The notes: generated from the letters alone by a model not told the origin. A DNA stretch of 64,000 nucleotides from Variovorax sp. V93 (GCF_041154485.1 NZ_AP028669.1:124001-188000), one strand, 5' to 3'. Positions 16,551 through 25,503 are shown, numbered from the stretch's first letter. Numbers and translations are program-made.

Positions 16551-17446
16551 GCCCGCGCCTTTCGTCGGTTGACCATCACGATGCCCAGGCCCACGCCCAC
16601 CAGCGCCAGCATCAGCTGCAGCGTGAGCGGTTCGCCGAGCAGCGCCACGCCGAACACCAGCGCGAACAGCGGCGTCAGAAAGCTGAACGACGACATCTGC
16701 GTGGCAGGATAGTGCCGCAGCAGCCACATCCAGGTGAGGTAGCTCGCGAAGGCGCCGATCACGGTCTGCAGGCCGATCGAGGTCCATGCCCACGCCGAAT
16801 ACGAGAAGCCCCAGCGCTCGCCGAGCGCCAACGACAGCAGCGGGCACACGGCCGCGGTCACCGCCACCTGGTAGAACAGGGCCTTCTCGGCGCTCGCGGT
16901 GGCGAGCCGCGTGGTGCGCAGCGCCAGCGTGGTCAGGCCCCAGAGCATGCCGCCCACGATCGCCATCGCATCGCCAACCAGCTGGCCCGAACTTGAATGC
17001 CCGAAGCCTTCGCTGAACGCGAACAGCACCGCCGCGAAGGCGATGCCCAGGCCCAGCCACTGCAGGCCGCGCAGGCGCTCGGCGGGCACCCAGCGCGGCA
17101 GCAGCAGCGAGACCCAGAACGGCGCGGTGTACAGGAACACCGTGAGCCTCGAAGCCGAGGTGTGCTGCAGCCCCAGGTAGATGCAGGCGAACTCGCCCGC
17201 AAACAGCAGGCCCACGAGCAGCCCGCCCGGCAGCGTGCCGTCGCGCTCGAACAGCGGCACGCGGCGCCACAGGCACCAGAGCCAGAGCAGCGCCACGGCG
17301 CCCGCCATGCGCACCGAGGCCTGCCAGAGCGGAGGCACTTCGGCGACGGTGGTCTTGATGAGGATCTGCTGCAAGCCCCAGAACGCGCAGCATGCGATGA
17401 GAAGGCCGATGGCGAGGGAGTCGAGGTGGGTCTTGCGCTGGATCAT
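16547..17446 (-). CDS. EamA/DMT-family membrane transporter
   Basis: A 299-residue inner membrane protein of the drug/metabolite transporter superfamily with about ten hydrophobic segments arranged as two EamA repeats. The first starts LAIGLLIACCAFWGLQQILIK; the second starts near residue 157, GQLVGDAMAIVGGMLWGLTT. The family hallmarks FxWG and ALxxGExL (VALLGEPLTLQLMLA, near the C-terminus) are present, and the chain ends with a basic tail (NRRKARA). Family members export amino acids or metabolites. Coupling to glsA by ATGA suggests a link with glutamine or glutamate traffic, an inference from position only. Confidence 0.9.
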   Translation of the reverse strand: MIQRKTHLDSLAIGLLIACCAFWGLQQILIKTTVAEVPPLWQASVRMAGAVALLWLWCLWRRVPLFERDGTLPGGLLVGLLFAGEFACIYLGLQHTSASRLTVFLYTAPFWVSLLLPRWVPAERLRGLQWLGLGIAFAAVLFAFSEGFGHSSSGQLVGDAMAIVGGMLWGLTTLALRTTRLATASAEKALFYQVAVTAAVCPLLSLALGERWGFSYSAWAWTSIGLQTVIGAFASYLTWMWLLRHYPATQMSSFSFLTPLFALVFGVALLGEPLTLQLMLALVGVGLGIVMVNRRKARA

Positions 17447-17465
17447 TCGTCGCGTTGTTGTTCGT

Positions 17466-17969
17466 TCACCGGCCGGCCACCGGATAAGGCGGCTTGCCCC
17501 GCGTGCCCACCATCAGGTCGGGCACCACGGTTTCGACATCGGGCACCGCACGCGCGGCGCGTTCGAGCTTCCTGGCCACGGCGGCCGAGGGCACGCAGCC
17601 CTGCAGGTAGATCCAGCGCCGCTGGATCATCACCCACACGCTGGCCTTCTGCACGCCCGGCACGGCCGAGAGCGCGGCGCGCACCTTGGGCGCGAGCGGC
17701 TTGTCGTAGCGGTAGGCGTTGCTGTCGGTGCATTTGCCCGCGAGCCAGCAGCTGGTGCCGCGCTCCAGCCGCGAATGGGTCTGGGCACGGCGCTCCTCGG
17801 CGGTATAGAGCGGGCCTTCGGGCATGGCACAGGCGGGCTGGCCGGCGGAGACCTGGAAGAACGGATCGTCGAACCAGTTCTGCTTGAGCGGTGCTGCCGG
17901 CTCCTGCGCCGCGACGTTCTGCGCAGCCAGCAGCACCGACACGCACATGAACGCAGCGCCGCGGCTCAC
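17466..17969 (-). CDS. Exported BON-domain-like protein
   Basis: A 167-residue protein. GTG 17969 is preferred as start: it overlaps the flavin reductase stop as GTGA and supplies the basic N-terminus of a signal peptide (MSRGAAFMCVSVLLAAQ) that ends near NVAAQE. ATG 17948 would leave a weaker signal. The C-terminal half (LAPKVRAALSAVPGVQKASVWVMIQRRWIYLQGCV, then a helix and VPDVETVVPDLMVG) looks like one BON domain, a fold found in periplasmic osmotic-stress and lipid-binding proteins. A pair of cysteines (SCWLAGKC) could form a disulfide. Exact role unknown. Confidence 0.75.
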   Translation of the reverse strand: MSRGAAFMCVSVLLAAQNVAAQEPAAPLKQNWFDDPFFQVSAGQPACAMPEGPLYTAEERRAQTHSRLERGTSCWLAGKCTDSNAYRYDKPLAPKVRAALSAVPGVQKASVWVMIQRRWIYLQGCVPSAAVARKLERAARAVPDVETVVPDLMVGTRGKPPYPVAGR

Positions 17970-18475
17970 AAGGGATGTTCCGTGTAGAAGCGCCCGCCGT
18001 GGAACAGCAGCGGCGAGGCGCCGGCGTTGTGGGTGCAGCGCTCCACCTCGCCGACGAAGATCACGTGGTCGCCCTCGTCGTAGCGGCTGCGGTTGAAGCA
18101 TTCGAAGCTCGCCGCCGCACCGGCCAGCACCGGCGCGCCGCCAAGCCCCTCGGTGAAGGCCACGTCGGCCCAGCGGTCGATGTTCTTGGTGGCGAAGCGC
18201 TCGGCCAGCCCCTTCTGGTTGGCGGCCAGGATGTTGATGGCGTAGTGCGAGCCGGTGCTGAGCGCCGGCATCGAGCCGGCCGCGCGCGCCAGGCTCCACA
18301 GCACCAGCGGCGGCGCGAGCGACACCGAATTGAACGAGTTGGCCGTGAGGCCGACCAGCGTGCCTTCGGCCGAGCGCGCGGTGACGATGGTCACGCCGGT
18401 GGCGAACATGCCGAGCGCTTCGCGGAATTCTTCGGGCGAAAAGGTAGGGGGCTTGGCCCGGCGGGAGGAGGTCAC
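17966..18475 (-). CDS. Flavin reductase family protein (FMN-binding split barrel)
   Basis: A 169-residue protein of the flavin reductase-like/HpaC family. FREALGMFATGVTIVTA, then GLTANSFNSVSLAPPLVLWSL, form the split-barrel FMN site. INILAANQKGLAERFA, and a late HVIFVGEVERC with FHGGRFY, are standard for NADH:FMN oxidoreductases that feed two-component monooxygenases. No monooxygenase partner lies next to it, so the partner must be elsewhere or the protein acts alone. Its stop overlaps the GTG start of the BON-like gene. The 105-bp gap upstream to the SpmAB-like gene shows nothing clear. Confidence 0.92.
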   Translation of the reverse strand: MTSSRRAKPPTFSPEEFREALGMFATGVTIVTARSAEGTLVGLTANSFNSVSLAPPLVLWSLARAAGSMPALSTGSHYAINILAANQKGLAERFATKNIDRWADVAFTEGLGGAPVLAGAAASFECFNRSRYDEGDHVIFVGEVERCTHNAGASPLLFHGGRFYTEHPL

Positions 18476-18580
18476 GGAAGAGGCTGTGCGTTGGACGGCG
18501 GAGGACCATTTTGGCTCAGCGCACGGACGGCTGCTTGGCGAGTGGCATCGCCCCGCTCGCCGGGGCCGGTTTCTCGGCGC

Positions 18581-19810
18581 TCAGCCAAAGAACCAATAGC
18601 AGACCGCAATCGCCGCCAGCACCCCCGCCAGCTCGGCCAGCAGCGCGCACGCCACCGCATGCCTTGCACGCTGGATGCCGACGGCACCGAAATACACCGC
18701 CAGCACGTAGAAGGTGGTCTCGGTGCTGCCCTGGATGGTGGCGGCCACGAGGGCCGGGAAGCTGTCCACGCCCTGGCTCTTCATGGTTTCGATCAGCATC
18801 GCGCGCGCCGCGCTGCCCGAGAAGGGCTTGACCAGGGCGGTGGGCATGGCGTCGACGAAGCGCGCATCCCAGCCGCCCGCGCTCACCAGCCAGCGCAGGC
18901 CGCCGAGCACGAAGTCCAGCGCACCCGAGGCGCGCAGCACGCCGACCGCGCACAGCATCGCCACCAGGTAGGGCAGCAGGTTCTTCGCGATGTCGAAGCC
19001 TTCCTTCGCGCCCTCGATGAAACACTCGTAGACCTTGATGCGGCGGATCGCACCGGCCAGCAGGAACACGATGATCACGCCGAACAGCGCAAGATTGCCC
19101 ATGAGCGAGGAGAGCGACGCAATCGCCGCCGCCGAGAGCGTGCCCAAGAGCGCCATGAAGCCGCCCAGCAGCAGCGCGCCCGGCACCAGGTAGGCCAGCA
19201 CCACCGGGTCCCACAGACGCAGGCGCTGCGCCACGGCCACCGAGAGCAGGCCGACCAGCGTCGATGCGCTGGTGGCCAGCAGGATCGGCAGGAACACCAT
19301 CGTCGGATCGCTCGCGCCCTGCTGCGCGCGGTACATGAAGATCGTCACGGGCAGCAGCGTGAGCGAAGACGCGTTGAGCACCAGGAACAGGATCTGCGCG
19401 TTGGTGGCCGTGACCGGGTCGGGGTTGAGCCGCTGCAGTTCGCGCATGGCCTTCAGGCCGATGGGCGTGGCCGCGTTGTCGAGCCCGAGCGCATTGGCCG
19501 CGAAGTTCATCGTGATCAGGCCCAGCGCCGGATGGCCCGCGGGTACGCCGGGCATGAGCCGCCGGAACAGCGGGCCCAGCAGGCGCGCGAGCCAGCCCAC
19601 GAGCCCCGCCGCCTCCGCGATGCGCAGGAAGCCGAGCCACAGCGTGAGCGTGCCGAACAGCAGCACCATCACCTCGACCGCGAGCCGCGCCATCGCGAAC
19701 AGGCTTTCGACGATCGCCGCGAAAACCGCCGGATCGCCGCCCACGAGCCAGCGCCCGAGCGCCGCCAGCATCGCCACTGCGAAGAAACCCAGCCACAAGC
19801 CGTTGAGCAC
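18581..19810 (-). CDS. Fused SpmA/SpmB-like nucleoside-recognition (Gate) membrane protein
   Basis: A 409-residue polytopic membrane protein with two homologous halves, like Bacillus SpmA and SpmB joined in one chain. The first half contains NFAANALGLDNAATPIGLKAM, a signature of SpmA. The second contains SGSAARAMLIETM and VAATIQGSTETTFYVLAVYFGAVGI, the SpmB signature. In sporulating bacteria these proteins act in spore-core dehydration. In Gram-negatives the fused form is common and its role is unsettled, perhaps transport of a nucleoside-like or charged solute. It stands alone, divergent from the PLD-family lipoprotein gene with a 74-bp gap. Confidence 0.9.
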   Translation of the reverse strand: MLNGLWLGFFAVAMLAALGRWLVGGDPAVFAAIVESLFAMARLAVEVMVLLFGTLTLWLGFLRIAEAAGLVGWLARLLGPLFRRLMPGVPAGHPALGLITMNFAANALGLDNAATPIGLKAMRELQRLNPDPVTATNAQILFLVLNASSLTLLPVTIFMYRAQQGASDPTMVFLPILLATSASTLVGLLSVAVAQRLRLWDPVVLAYLVPGALLLGGFMALLGTLSAAAIASLSSLMGNLALFGVIIVFLLAGAIRRIKVYECFIEGAKEGFDIAKNLLPYLVAMLCAVGVLRASGALDFVLGGLRWLVSAGGWDARFVDAMPTALVKPFSGSAARAMLIETMKSQGVDSFPALVAATIQGSTETTFYVLAVYFGAVGIQRARHAVACALLAELAGVLAAIAVCYWFFG

Positions 19811-19884
19811 GCGTGTCCTTTTTCCTTTTTGTGAGCGCGATCATAGGGCTCCGCCCGCGCCTGCCGCGGGCTACAGTGCGGGCC

Positions 19885-21471
19885 ATGGCAGCCTCTTGCT
19901 TTATCCGCAGACTCGCAGCCCTGGTGTGGGTCGCCGTGGCCTCGGCGTGGCTGGCGGGCTGCGCGGGCCTGCCGCCGCCACAGCCTAGCGCGCCGTCCGC
20001 GGCCATCACCGATGTCGCCGACACTGCGCTCGGCCAGCTGGCGCGGCTGCGCGCGCCGCAGGAGTCCGCATCGCTGTCGGGCTTCCGGCTGCTGCCGGAG
20101 GCGGCCTTTGCCTTCGACGCGCGCATTTCGCTCGCGCGGCATGCCGAGAAGTCGCTCGACGTGCAGTACTACCTGATCCAGAACGACGACGTCGGCCTGC
20201 TGCTGCTGCGCGAACTGCGCGAGGCCGCCGCGCGCGGCGTGCGGGTGCGCCTCCTGGTGGACGATCTCTACACGGCCGGCGAGGACGAGGTGTTCAGCAC
20301 GCTCTCGGCCTTTCCGAACGTCGAGGTGCGGCTGTTCAATCCGCTGCCGTCGCGCGTCGGTTCGTTCGCGATGCGGCTCCTGTTCTCGTTCGGCGATTTC
20401 GGCCGCATCAACCACCGCATGCACAACAAGCTGCTGGTGGCCGACAACAGCTTTGCCGTCTCGGGCGGGCGCAACATCGCCAACGAATACTTCATGCGCG
20501 GCACGGCGGCGAACTTCATCGACATGGACGTGCTCTCCACCGGACCGGTCGTGCGCCAGATGTCCGAAGGCTTCGACCGCTACTGGAACAGCGAGCATGT
20601 CTGGCCCATCGAGCGCATTGCGCCGCTGCGCATGCCGGTCGAAGAGGCGCAGAAGCGCTTCGATGCCATTGCCGGCGCGGCGCTGCCCGATGTGCAGATG
20701 CGCCAGCGCGACGTCCTGAACAGATCGCCCGTGGGCGAGCAACTCGCCACCGGCAAGCTCGACCTGCAATGGGCGCCATTCACGCTGTTCGTGGACGACC
20801 CCGCGAAGATCACGCGCAAGCCAGAGGCCGCCTACGAGGGCAGCGTGACCGAGGGTGCGCTCGGCGTCATCAACTCGGCGAAGCGCGAAGTCAAGATCGC
20901 TTCGCCGTATTTCATTCCGGGCGCACGCGGCATGGCCATGATGAAGAAGGCCATCGAGCGTGGCGGGCGCATCACCGTGGTGACCAACTCGCTCGGCGCC
21001 ACCGATGAACCGCTGGCCTACGCAGGCTACGAACGCTATCGCGCCGACATGCTGAAGATCGGCGTCACCATCTACGAGATCGCGCCCACGCTCACCGGGC
21101 GCTCGGGGCGCTTCGGCAATTTCAGGCACTCGATCAGCCGGCTGCATGCCAAGCTCGCGGTGATCGATGACGAGCGCTTTTTTGTCGGTTCGATGAACCT
21201 CGACCGCCGCTCGGCCTCGGTGAACACCGAAATGGGCCTCGTGATCGACAGCCCGGCGCTGGTGGCCGACTATGAAAGGCTCATGAGCGGGGAGCGCGTC
21301 AGCCTGGGCTACCGGCTGCGGCTGTCGCCCGACGGCCGCCGCGCGCAATGGCTGGAATACGACGACGGCGGCGGCGGCGACATCGTCCACGAGGACGAGC
21401 CCGGCGAGTTTCTATGGCTGCGCTTCAAGAACTGGCTGCTGCTGCCGATCGTGGGCGAAGAACTGCTGTAG
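19885..21471 (+). CDS. Phospholipase D-family lipoprotein, cardiolipin synthase-like
   Basis: A 528-residue protein with a lipoprotein signal (hydrophobic segment then LAGC, lipid Cys near residue 22), so anchored in the cell envelope. It has two HKD catalytic motifs: HNKLLVADNSFAVSGGRN and HAKLAVIDDERFFVGSMN, the second followed by DRRSASVNTEMGLVI. The spacing fits PLD-superfamily proteins of the cardiolipin synthase C (ClsC/YmdC) type. Catalysis is expected by transphosphatidylation or phosphodiester hydrolysis on phospholipids. ATG 19885 is the start because the lipobox follows directly; earlier frames lack it. Single-gene unit; the 103 bp after it leads into the ABC receptor gene. Confidence 0.92.
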   Translation: MAASCFIRRLAALVWVAVASAWLAGCAGLPPPQPSAPSAAITDVADTALGQLARLRAPQESASLSGFRLLPEAAFAFDARISLARHAEKSLDVQYYLIQNDDVGLLLLRELREAAARGVRVRLLVDDLYTAGEDEVFSTLSAFPNVEVRLFNPLPSRVGSFAMRLLFSFGDFGRINHRMHNKLLVADNSFAVSGGRNIANEYFMRGTAANFIDMDVLSTGPVVRQMSEGFDRYWNSEHVWPIERIAPLRMPVEEAQKRFDAIAGAALPDVQMRQRDVLNRSPVGEQLATGKLDLQWAPFTLFVDDPAKITRKPEAAYEGSVTEGALGVINSAKREVKIASPYFIPGARGMAMMKKAIERGGRITVVTNSLGATDEPLAYAGYERYRADMLKIGVTIYEIAPTLTGRSGRFGNFRHSISRLHAKLAVIDDERFFVGSMNLDRRSASVNTEMGLVIDSPALVADYERLMSGERVSLGYRLRLSPDGRRAQWLEYDDGGGGDIVHEDEPGEFLWLRFKNWLLLPIVGEELL

Positions 21472-21574
21472 CGGCCGCCTGCACAGGCCCCGGCTGTCAC
21501 TTTCGGATCGATGGCTTACGTTACATTCCCAATCAAAGTGTGAATTTTTGTCACTGAATCCCGGAGACTTCGAC

Positions 21575-22735
21575 ATGACCGTTCCCGTGCCGCGCGAGTC
21601 GATTGCGCCGCTTTCCACCCGCCGTCGCCATGTGCTGACCGGTCTGGCCGCAACGGCGGCCGGTGCGAGCCTGGGATTTCCGGCGCTGGCGCAGAGCAGG
21701 GCCGTCCGCATCGGGACCACCTTCGACAACAGCAGCGTCGAGAAGGCCAACGGCCAGGGGCTCCACCAGGGTTCGAGCGCCTTCTTCAATGCGCTGAACA
21801 AGGCAGGGGGCATCAACGGCACGAAGATCGAACTCGTCATGGCCGACGACCAGTTCAAGCCCGACCTCGCCAAGGCCAATGCACTGGCCTTCGAGAAGGA
21901 CAGCTCCGTGCTCGCGCTGGTGCATCCGCTCGGCACCCGCCAGACGTCCGAGGTGATGGACGCCGTGCCCGGCATGGCCGTGGTGGGGCCCATCACCGGC
22001 ACCATCTCGCTGCGCAAGAAGACCTCGCCCAATACCTTCTGGGTGCGCGTCAACTACGACCAGGAAATCGACAAGCTCGTGAGCACGGCGGCCGTGCTGG
22101 GCCAGAGCCGCATCGGTCTCGTGCATTCGAACGATCCGCTCGGGCAATCGGTGCTGGCAGCGTTCAAGGCATCGCTCGCCAAGGCCAGGCTGGAGCCGGC
22201 CGTCATCGCGACCACGCCCAACACCACCAGCATGGAAGTCGGCCCCGCGGCCGAGGCCATCGCCAAGGCCAAGCCGCAGGTCGTGCTCATCGGCCTGGCC
22301 GGCACGGCGCCGGCTTTCATGAAGGCATTGCGCGACGCGGGCGGCAACAGCTCGGCCTACGGGCTTTCGATCACTGCAAGCGCGCTGTCCGCCATGGGCG
22401 ACCTGGCGCGCGGCCTGGGCTTCGTGGTCGTGGTGCCGTCGCCGTTCTCGACCAGGTTCGAGATCGTGCGCCGCTACCAGGCCGACATGCTGGCCAACGG
22501 CACCAGGGAGTTCTCGCTGACCAGCCTGGAGGGCTACATGAACGCCGCCGTGCTCGCCGAAGGCATGCGCCGCGCCGGCGGCTCGCTCACGCGCGCTTCG
22601 GTGATGGCGGGAATGGCCAGCATCGAGAATTTCGATCTGGGCGGGGTGAAGATCAGCTACGGGCGCACGAACCGCGAAGGCGGGCAGTTCGTGGACGTGG
22701 CCGTGATCGGCAGCCGCGGCCAGATGCTGAGCTAG
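21575..22735 (+). CDS. Liv-type ABC transporter substrate-binding protein (Tat-like signal)
   Basis: A 386-residue periplasmic-binding protein of the branched-chain amino acid receptor type (type I fold). STRRRHVLTGLAATAAGASLGFPALA resembles a twin-arginine signal. The mature part starts AVRIGTTFDNSSVEKANGQGL and includes NKAGGINGTKIELVMADDQ and FLVHP-like strands typical of LivK relatives. A GGAG site lies 9 nt before ATG 21575. It converges with livF of the Liv-type cluster (16-nt gap). That cluster carries its own receptor at 26402, so this is a second, separately transcribed receptor that could share the same permease. Confidence 0.88.
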   Translation: MTVPVPRESIAPLSTRRRHVLTGLAATAAGASLGFPALAQSRAVRIGTTFDNSSVEKANGQGLHQGSSAFFNALNKAGGINGTKIELVMADDQFKPDLAKANALAFEKDSSVLALVHPLGTRQTSEVMDAVPGMAVVGPITGTISLRKKTSPNTFWVRVNYDQEIDKLVSTAAVLGQSRIGLVHSNDPLGQSVLAAFKASLAKARLEPAVIATTPNTTSMEVGPAAEAIAKAKPQVVLIGLAGTAPAFMKALRDAGGNSSAYGLSITASALSAMGDLARGLGFVVVVPSPFSTRFEIVRRYQADMLANGTREFSLTSLEGYMNAAVLAEGMRRAGGSLTRASVMAGMASIENFDLGGVKISYGRTNREGGQFVDVAVIGSRGQMLS

Positions 22736-22751
22736 GTTCTCGACCCGGCAA

Positions 22752-23456
22752 TCAGACCCCCACGCCGAGCAGCCCTTCGAGCAGGCCGTGATCGGCGGCC
22801 AGCTCGTTGCTCGGCCCGGCATGCACCACGGTGCCGCGCTCCAGCACGATCGCGCGGTGCGTCATCTCCAGCGCCAGCACGGGGTGCTGCTCCACGACGA
22901 CGGACGCCAGGCCTTCGGCCTCGCACAGGCGGCGAATCGCGGCGGCCAGCTCTTCCACGATGATCGGCGCCAGGCCTTCCATCGGTTCGTCGAGCAGCAG
23001 CAGCTTCGGATGGGTCATCAGCGCGCGGCCGATGGCGAGCATCTGCTGTTCGCCGCCGGAGAGCTGGTTGCCGTAGTTGCTGCGCCGCTCGCGCAGGCGC
23101 GGAAAGAAGCCGTAGACGCGCTGGAGGTTCCAGCCGCCCGGCCGCGCGATCACCGTGAGGTTTTCTTCCACGGTGAGCGAGGGAAACACCTCGCGCTCCT
23201 GCGGCACCCAGCCCAGGCCCGCGCGCGCGCGCCGGTGCGAGGGCCAGCGCGTGATGTCCGCGCCCTGCCATCGGACCGCGCCCTGCATCACGCGGGTGTT
23301 GCCCATCAGCGTTTCCAGCAGCGTGGTCTTGCCCACGCCGTTGCGCCCGAGGATGGCGAGGCTTTCGCCCTGCCGCAGCGAAAAGTCGAGACGGTCGAGC
23401 ACCACGGCGTTGCCGTAGCCGGCCGTGACGTGGTCGAAGGCAAGCACTTCAGACAT
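22752..23456 (-). CDS. livF: Liv-type ABC transporter ATP-binding protein LivF
   Basis: A 234-residue ABC ATPase. Walker A is GRNGVGKTT (residues about 36-44), the signature is LSGGEQQML, Walker B is LLLLDEPMEGLAP and the switch His is in VVVEQH. PSHRRARAGLGWVPQEREVFPSLTVEENL is characteristic of LivF. ATG 23456 overlaps the livG stop by 8 nt (ATGTCTGA); a TTG at 23474 would overlap more. Together with LivG it energises uptake through LivH and LivM. It is the last gene of the operon-like run that begins with the Rieske oxygenase gene. Confidence 0.93.
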   Translation of the reverse strand: MSEVLAFDHVTAGYGNAVVLDRLDFSLRQGESLAILGRNGVGKTTLLETLMGNTRVMQGAVRWQGADITRWPSHRRARAGLGWVPQEREVFPSLTVEENLTVIARPGGWNLQRVYGFFPRLRERRSNYGNQLSGGEQQMLAIGRALMTHPKLLLLDEPMEGLAPIIVEELAAAIRRLCEAEGLASVVVEQHPVLALEMTHRAIVLERGTVVHAGPSNELAADHGLLEGLLGVGV

Positions 23457-24216
23457 GGCGATGGGAGCGTCCAAGGTAGACCTCGCGCACGCGCGGGTCG
23501 GCGCCGATCTCGGCCGGAGTGCCTTCGGTGAGGATGCGGCCGCCCACCAGCACCGAGATGCGGCGCGAGAAGCGGAAGACGAGCTTCATGTCGTGCTCGA
23601 TGAACAGCACGCTGATGTCGTCCGGCAGCGCCGCGATGGCTTCGAACAATTCGCCGCTCTCGTCCTGCGGCACACCGGCCGCGGGCTCGTCGAGCAGCAG
23701 GATGCGGGGCTTGGCCGCAAGCGCCAGCGCAATCTCGAGCAGGCGCTGCTTGCCGTAGGCCAGCTCGGCCACGGGCACGTCGGCCAGGCTGTCGAGCTTG
23801 AGCGTGCCGAGCAGCGCATGCGCCTCGTCGAACACCGCCGTGCAGCCCTTGAGCGGCCGCCACCAGGTGGCGCCCAGCCCTTCGCGCTCGCTGATGGCGA
23901 GGACGACCGACAGCAGCGGCGTGAGACTGGGAAACAGCATGTTGATCTGGAAGGTGCGCGCCAGCCCCATGCGGGCGCGCCTGTCGCCCGAGAGGCGGGT
24001 GATGTCGCGATCGCCCATGTGGATCGATCCGCTCGTGGGCCTGAACACGCCGGTGAGCAGGTTGATGAGCGTGGTCTTGCCCGCACCGTTCGGGCCGATC
24101 AGTGCCTGGCGCGCGCCAGGTTCGAGCGAGAGGTTCACTTCGCCCACCGCCTGGAAGGCGCCGAAGCGGATGCCCAGGTTCTGCGTGCGCAGCGTGTGCG
24201 GGGTCGTGCGGCTCAT
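23449..24216 (-). CDS. livG: Liv-type ABC transporter ATP-binding protein LivG
   Basis: A 255-residue ABC ATPase. GPNGAGKTT is Walker A, and RMGLARTFQINMLFPSLTPLLSV is the LivG-type Q-loop region. LLLDEPAAGVPQDES is Walker B and D-loop, and FIEHDMKLVFRFSRRI holds the switch His. The usual LSGG signature is unusually written as LAYGKQRLLEIA, a form seen in LivG proteins. Start ATG 24216 overlaps the livM stop by 4 nt and its stop overlaps the livF start by 8 nt, so the three are tightly coupled. Substrate class is inferred from the family: amino acids, short amides, urea-like or aromatic acids. Confidence 0.93.
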   Translation of the reverse strand: MSRTTPHTLRTQNLGIRFGAFQAVGEVNLSLEPGARQALIGPNGAGKTTLINLLTGVFRPTSGSIHMGDRDITRLSGDRRARMGLARTFQINMLFPSLTPLLSVVLAISEREGLGATWWRPLKGCTAVFDEAHALLGTLKLDSLADVPVAELAYGKQRLLEIALALAAKPRILLLDEPAAGVPQDESGELFEAIAALPDDISVLFIEHDMKLVFRFSRRISVLVGGRILTEGTPAEIGADPRVREVYLGRSHRHV

Positions 24217-25178
24217 CGCGTCGCCTTCCCCGTGCGCACGAGCCGCGAGAGCGCACCCATGATGCCGCCGCGCCCCAGCATGACCGCCGCGATCAGGAAG
24301 ATGCCGAGCCAGAACATCCAGTACTGCGGGTTCATGTCCGCGAACCAGTCGTGCACCAGCATGTAGACGATGGCGCCGATCATCCCGCCGTACAGGCGAC
24401 CCGTGCCGCCGAGCACCAGGATGATCAGCACTTCGGCCGAGCGGTTGAAGCCGATCGACTCGATGCCGACGAACTGCGTGGTCTGTGCCAGCAGCCCGCC
24501 CGCCACGCCGGCCACGGCCGCCGACATGGCATAGGCCATGCGCAGCCGCGCCTCGACCGGAGAACCGATGGCCGTCATGCGCTTGCGGCTGTCGTGGATG
24601 CCGCGCAGCGCGAGGCCGAAGGGCGAGCGCAGCACCAGCCGCACCAGCAGGAACATCGCGAGCACCACGACGAAGGCATAGCAGAACGCGGTCTTGCCGT
24701 ACAGGTCGAAGTCGAAGAGGCCGAGCACCGGCGCGATGACCACGCCCTGCAGGCCGTCGGTGCCGCCGGTGATGCCAGAGAGCCGGTTGGCCAATTCGTA
24801 GAGCAGCACGCACACGCCGATGGTGATCATCAGCCGCGTGAGGTCGGCGCCGCGCACCACGAGGTAGCTCAGTGCGTAGCCGAGCAGGCCGCTCGCGACC
24901 AGCGCGAACACGAGGCCGGTGAAGGGTTCGCTCCAGCCGTATTTGGCGAGCAGGCCGGCCGCATAGGCACCTGCGCCGAAGAAGGCCGCGTGGCCGACGG
25001 TGAGGATGCCGGCGTAGCCCAGCGCCATGTCGAGCGACACGGCGAACAGGCCGAAGATCATGATCTGGCTCATCAGCGTGAGCTTGTCGGGCAGCAGGAA
25101 GAAGCTCGACGCGAGTGCCAGCCAGAAAGCAGTTTCGGCGATGCGCAGGTGCGTGGGGAACATCGTGACAGGCTTCAT
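24213..25178 (-). CDS. livM: Liv-type ABC transporter permease LivM
   Basis: A 321-residue inner membrane permease with about nine hydrophobic segments. SLDMALGYAGILTVGHAAFFGAGAYAAGLL near residues 48-77 is the LivM signature. SPFGLALRGIHDSRKRMTAIG is the cytoplasmic coupling loop, and VLGGTGRLYGGMIGA follows near the end. It overlaps livG by 4 nt. Upstream it is separated from livH by a 325-bp gap filled by repeat element copy B, which is odd because the two permease genes are normally adjacent. Confidence 0.93.
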   Translation of the reverse strand: MKPVTMFPTHLRIAETAFWLALASSFFLLPDKLTLMSQIMIFGLFAVSLDMALGYAGILTVGHAAFFGAGAYAAGLLAKYGWSEPFTGLVFALVASGLLGYALSYLVVRGADLTRLMITIGVCVLLYELANRLSGITGGTDGLQGVVIAPVLGLFDFDLYGKTAFCYAFVVVLAMFLLVRLVLRSPFGLALRGIHDSRKRMTAIGSPVEARLRMAYAMSAAVAGVAGGLLAQTTQFVGIESIGFNRSAEVLIILVLGGTGRLYGGMIGAIVYMLVHDWFADMNPQYWMFWLGIFLIAAVMLGRGGIMGALSRLVRTGKATR

Positions 25179-25227
25179 CCTGGGTGCCCTGTGCGTTGTG
25201 TTGCGTAGTGCCGGTGTGCGGAGCGCT

Positions 25228-25491
25228 GTTGTTCAGGGCGCGTGCGCAGGGCATCGGGTACTCCCCTCCGCGAATGTCCCCCGGCTTCGCCTCCTCCTTT
25301 ATTTCGCTGCGGGGAGCACCCGATGCCCTGCGCACGAGAGGCGCGGCTCCTGTGCCGACCGATCAACGACTGCTCTGCCCAACGATCACGTCGATGGGGT
25401 GCCTTGCGCAGCGAAATAAAGGGGGAGGCCGCAGGCCGGAGGACATTCGCGGAGCAAGGTACCCCGTCGGCGCGATCGCGCCCTGAACAAC
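25228..25491. repeat. Double-hairpin intergenic repeat element, copy B (intact ends)
   Basis: This 264-bp element lies in the livH-livM gap. Its ends are perfect 15-bp inverted repeats: GTTGTTCAGGGCGCG at 25228-25242 and its complement at 25477-25491. In the left half, 25242-25266 pairs with 25310-25334 (24 of 25 positions), making a long hairpin. The right half has an imperfect hairpin from about 25391 to 25470. The two halves are imperfect inverted copies of one another around GCGAATGTCC (about 25272) and GGACATTCGC (about 25441). It is in the same orientation as copy A, 20 kb away. No transposase, and no direct flanking duplication that I can see. Confidence 0.92.
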
Positions 25492-25503
25492 GCACGGTGT
25501 GTT

